Assembly: GCA_017506865.1 (NCBI GenBank)
Contig: JAFCMP010000018.1
Coordinates: 186,001 to 250,000 of the forward strand
DNA: 64,000 bases
Source: Tribonema minus
Taxonomy: Eukaryota > Sar > Xanthophyceae > Tribonematales > Tribonemataceae
Reading direction: 5' to 3'
The position numbers were made by a program, and so were the translations under genes. The notes under the pieces were generated by a model that was not told where the DNA came from, searched no databases, and saw nothing but the letters and a program-made list of their open reading frames with translations. Each line of letters opens with the position of its first letter. Within the stretch, counting starts at the first letter, position 1. This document shows, in pieces, positions 61,701 through 64,000 of the stretch.

Positions 61701-63199
61701 CAGCGTCGCGCGCGTCCGCGCTCGTCGCGGCAGCGCTCAACAGCGCGCGCGCCGCCTCCGCCGCCAGCGCCCCCGGGTGCCGCTGCTCCCCCTCCGCCCC
61801 CCCGCACGCGCGGCATGGCGCGCCATCCGCCGCCGCCGCTGCCGCCGCCGCTGCTGCCGCCGCTGCTGCCGCTGCTGCTGCCGCTTTGGCGTCTGGCGGC
61901 GGCGCCGCCGCTGCCGCCGCGCTCGGCAAGCAGCTGCTGCTGCCAGCGCGCCCGTTCATGAGCATCATCACCGCGGACACGCCGTTCGTAGCGCCGTTGG
62001 TGAGCGGCGGCGCTCTTGCGGGCGTGTGCTGCGCAGCGGCGGCGGCGGCGGCGCCGGGTTCGGCAGCGGCAGCGGCGGCGGCGGCGGCAGCAGCGGCGCA
62101 CGCGCGCAGGACGTCGCAGAGGCGCGATGGCACGCCCGCGGAGAGCAGCGCTGCGGCGTTGGAGGGCTCCGCCGCCAGTCCCGCTACCGACCTGCACGGC
62201 TCAGCACCCGTGCGCGAACCGTTTTTCAATGATGTTGAGCGGGTCTTCTATGCCGTGCAGTTGTTTTATAAATGCGTGTGGCGATTGCGAGGCGAATGAA
62301 TTCATTGTGGCATGGTGTCTGTCACGAGAAACGTGTTGATGTCTCTCGCTGAAATTGACATACCTGGGGCACATGACAGTACGGCTCAAAGGCCAAATAT
62401 CTTAGCGTCCAACGTTTCACTGTAGCACTTAAAGTTTCACATGAACTAAGATGACCTGCGCTAACAAACGAAAACCACATACGCACCTGACGTACCAGCG
62501 CAGGGCGCATGTCCACGCTCCAACTTCAACCAACATGACCTTCGTGATGGTGAATTGTAGCAAAAAGTAGCACCTCAATCTCCAACTTCAACTCAAATGA
62601 CCTACGCTCAAGCAAACGTACCTGAGGCACCAGTGCAGCGCGCATGTCCATGCTGCAGCCCATACAAAAACGACCTGTGCTCATGCAACCGACATGTTGT
62701 TGTAGCACAATATATAGCATCTGAAGCTTCAACATCGACTATGACCTCTGTCCAAGCAAACATACCTGAGGCACCAGTGCAGCGCGCACGTCCATGCTCC
62801 AACCTCAACAAAAATGACCTATGCTCATGCAAACAACATTCTGTTGTAGCATAGTAACAAGCACCTGTTGAAGCTCTAACTTCAGCTATGACCTCTGTTC
62901 AAGCTACATACCTGAGGCACCAGTGCAGGGCGCACGTTAACGCTCCAACCTCAACAAAAACGACCTGCACTCGTGCAACCAAAGTTTTACTGCAGCATAA
63001 TAGCACTGAAGCTCCAACTTCAACTCAAACTTCAACAAAAATGACCTGCGTTCAAGCATGCATACCTGAGGCACCAGTGCAGCGCGCACGTCCATGCTCC
63101 GGCCCCCCCCGCAGCGCCCTCTTTTGCCAGCGCCACCGGCAGGATGCCCGACAGCATTACTGCCATGCCCCCGCCGCCAATTTCGACGCGACCGGCGGG
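55763..63199 (-). CDS. Armadillo-repeat protein, five exons recognised
   Basis: Exons in gene order: 63066-63199, 61698-62191, 59397-59527, 56964-57105, 55763-56010 (stop). Phases 2,1,0,1 fit at all junctions. ARM helices run across exon joins: CALHWCLR/SVAGLAAEPSN, then AALLSAGVPSRLCDVLRA; AALAACLRAFPADAALQAA, LEAARRVAHAH; then CEASAAALRACVGDARACEK, ALWLARALSVGSAP; and VVNAG/FTDAVLGAIAAHP, GVQESAMVACAILNAAVAG. About 375 residues here, more upstream. Alanine and poly-Ala insertions interrupt exon 2 (61850-62100). Armadillo superhelices bind partner proteins; the specific role is unknown. Each intron begins with tandem partial copies of the preceding exon. Start codon not found. Confidence 0.68.
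56325..56960 (-). repeat. Ladder of partial copies of armadillo exon 56964-57105
   Basis: Four decaying copies of the exon's 3' half plus donor lie in the downstream intron, ending at about 56841, 56666, 56496 and 56336. Each keeps the equivalent of 'gcggtcgttaacgcag' before GT. Decay increases with some copies, and telltale 'gagtccagcgtgagacac' intron sequence is repeated between them. Confidence 0.7.
57195..57700. other. Intronic, poly-G tract and old exon-like fragments
   Basis: Poly-G at 57225-57251. 57320-57380 resembles the exon/acceptor region near 57040-57130 ('cgcagcgcggcagcgctcgc', 'tctgcctgc'). No other feature. Confidence 0.35.
58107..58195 (-). mobile_element. Short retrotransposon tail related to family 1
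   Basis: After GTACC comes 'ttttattcagtccgtccttc' then 'gggcgcaaagaaacctgtat' and 'cagaatct', resembling the family-1 3' end at about 70%. It again abuts GTAC. Confidence 0.5.
58648..58735. repeat. Head-to-head telomeric repeat junction
   Basis: (TTAGGG)n from 58648 meets (CCCTAA)-type degenerate repeats at about 58687 and continues to 58735. This is the arrangement of two telomeres fused end to end, although only a few units remain. Confidence 0.8.
58820..58905 (-). mobile_element. Short retrotransposon tail related to family 1
   Basis: 'gtaccttttattcaaatttt' then 'tgctcagggtgtaaagagatg' and 'cttgccaccagaaca'. Inserted at GTAC within a ladder unit. Similar to the tail at 58.1 kb. Confidence 0.5.
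58990..59011 (-). repeat. Interstitial telomeric repeat at ladder seam
   Basis: About three CCCTAA units immediately after the exon-like piece 'gcgccgccgctgctctga'. Confidence 0.8.
59314..59345 (-). repeat. Interstitial telomeric repeat at ladder seam
   Basis: Five CCCTAA units immediately after the exon-like piece 'gcgccgccgcctgctct', the same breakpoint as at 58990 to within a few bases. Confidence 0.85.
59528..61145 (-). other. Intron 2 of the armadillo gene with degenerate exon copies
   Basis: Repeated pieces include 'gagcccctggctgatgaccc' (60488, 60794, 61562) and older copies of the exon 61698-62191 end near 60190-60300 and 60720-60790. 'ttagggtttgggtttgggat' at 59980 is a degenerate telomeric stretch. 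No separate gene supported. Confidence 0.4.
61146..61377. mobile_element. Foldback element with about 75-bp inverted arms
   Basis: The left arm 'gttatttgcagtggcgcttt', 'ggacgtcctgctgccacgaa' and 'tggtgaagaccgcgatgg' returns inverted at 61305-61370 with few mismatches; inner segments ('ctttctgtgcatgaatacac') are also inverted. No ORF of its own. Likely a MITE or foldback DNA transposon. Confidence 0.7.
61395..61690 (-). repeat. Tandem partial copy of armadillo exon 61698-62191
   Basis: 61484-61560 duplicates the exon 3' end (LLSAAATSADARDAAG then GT) and is followed by duplicated intron sequence with 'atgagaatgagcaacaaac' (61433 and 61649). Confidence 0.7.
62460..63065 (-). repeat. Ladder of partial copies of armadillo exon 63066-63199
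   Basis: Four additional copies of the exon end plus donor (minus-strand 'gcgctgcactggtgcctcag' then GT) at about 62484, 62628, 62766 and 62911, spaced about 140-150 bases. Between them run 'aggtcatttttgttga' and 'gttggagc' intron segments, with AACTTCAA motifs. Confidence 0.75.
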
Positions 63200-64000
63200 C
63201 TGCAATTGCACAGAGAACGGGTCAGCATTGCTCAGCGCATAAACGCGCGTGTGATGGTGCAGTTGCAGGTGAAGTTACAGTGCTTAGTACAGCTTGTTTC
63301 GGTGACCTGAACGCTTGATGGGGCTTCTCCATGCTTGCCCTATAACCTTAGGGTTAGGGTTTCGTTATCCGGTGACCCGTGCCAGCAAGCGTTGCAGCGG
63401 ACCTGTGCCCCGATAGAAGCATTGAGTATGCCACAATCAGGCTCAAGCTCCATGAGGTGAAACGCACAGCGCTCTGTTGCTGGGCGCAGTAAGCGAGCAA
63501 GTGACACAGTGCAGCCATGTAGTCATCGCTACAGTACAACAGCTGGTTCAAGTTGGGATGTGGAAGGTGCTTCAAGATCGGCCATCTACGAGGTGCATGC
63601 AACAAATTGCGTTATGCGCGGAGCGTACACCTTGAGCTGAGGTCGAAGTTGGAGCGAGCGCCACTTTGCACACGCCTCCGCGGATGCCAAGGGCAGCCAT
63701 TAGCAAGCAACGACGAGTCGAACTGGGCGTGCACAGAGCGTTCAGAAACCCAAGACGCGCAAGGCAGCACTGCAGCACGCAAGCCAGCGTACAGCATGCA
63801 CTGTGCTAACGGAGCCGCCAGCAGCGCATTCCGCACGCGACCCGCCACGCGCCACACAAACGCCAAATCACCACCCTAAAACATACGGACGCTGGCGCAC
63901 AGTGCCGCGCTGTCAGCGCCCCTAAATGCGCTCACGACCAACACGCAACGACACGTGGCTATCGCCGGTCCGGTCGTCAGGTTCAACTCTTGCGCACACG
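63200..64000. other. Window end, nothing firm
   Basis: Upstream side of the armadillo gene. A short telomeric motif at 63343-63361. Open frames are short; further exons are expected beyond but not identified. Confidence 0.35.

Noticed and set aside
62460..63110. CRISPR-like array of regularly spaced repeats
   Set aside because: Period about 145 bases with repeats that are exon ends plus splice donors; the organism is eukaryotic and the spacers are related to each other.

Overview
This window looks like nuclear DNA of a photosynthetic stramenopile (ochrophyte) alga, perhaps a brown alga or a relative such as a xanthophyte; the species is not proven. The support is: (i) spliced, GC-rich genes with GT-AG and some GC-AG introns; (ii) a gene at 20.8-23.6 kb whose N-terminus carries a signal peptide followed by an 'AAAFAV' motif, the ASAFAP-type plastid presequence of complex red-lineage plastids; (iii) inserted plastid DNA (16S and 5S rRNA, psbH, rpoA); (iv) a leucine-rich-repeat array built from separate 72-nt exons, an architecture known from Ectocarpus receptor-like genes; (v) TTAGGG-type telomeric repeats.

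Layout. 1-11.35 kb: a WD40-repeat gene (+), 5' end outside the window, six exons with consistent phases. Its 6.5-kb intron holds an antisense ankyrin-like gene (5.57-7.16 kb), truncated retrotransposon tails, foldback repeats and interstitial telomeric repeats. 14.3-15.4 kb: a type I membrane protein (-). 15.96-20.19 kb: a decayed copy of a non-LTR retrotransposon with a restriction-like endonuclease (RLE family 1). 20.8-23.6 kb: a two-exon plastid-targeted membrane protein gene (-) with scrambled plastid rRNA genes in its intron. 23.7-27.2 kb: two nested copies of a second RLE retrotransposon (family 2). 30.0-36.1 kb: a five-exon gene (-) for a coiled-coil, protein kinase and RING/RBR-like protein. 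36.7-38.3 kb: one-exon-per-repeat LRR array (-), one exon split by 543 bp of plastid DNA. 39.6-44.8 kb: small genes including an F-box/ankyrin-like gene (+). 45.8-54.3 kb: two more family-1 retrotransposons. 55.8-63.2 kb: an armadillo-repeat gene (-), five exons with consistent phases, whose introns carry decaying partial copies of the preceding exon, some seamed by telomeric repeats.

Three themes stand out. First, family 1 repeatedly integrates at GTAC with target duplications containing GTAC, and family 2 at AACTTCAAC, so each RLE element seems to have its own short target. Second, repeat-protein genes (WD40, armadillo, LRR, plastid protein) show many local tandem duplications spanning intron-exon junctions, which could be the raw material for one-repeat-per-exon arrays. 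Third, the LRR array lies just upstream, on the same strand, of the kinase/RBR-like gene, which raises the possibility of a novel receptor. All exon models were read by eye from splice sites and phase; there is no transcript evidence.
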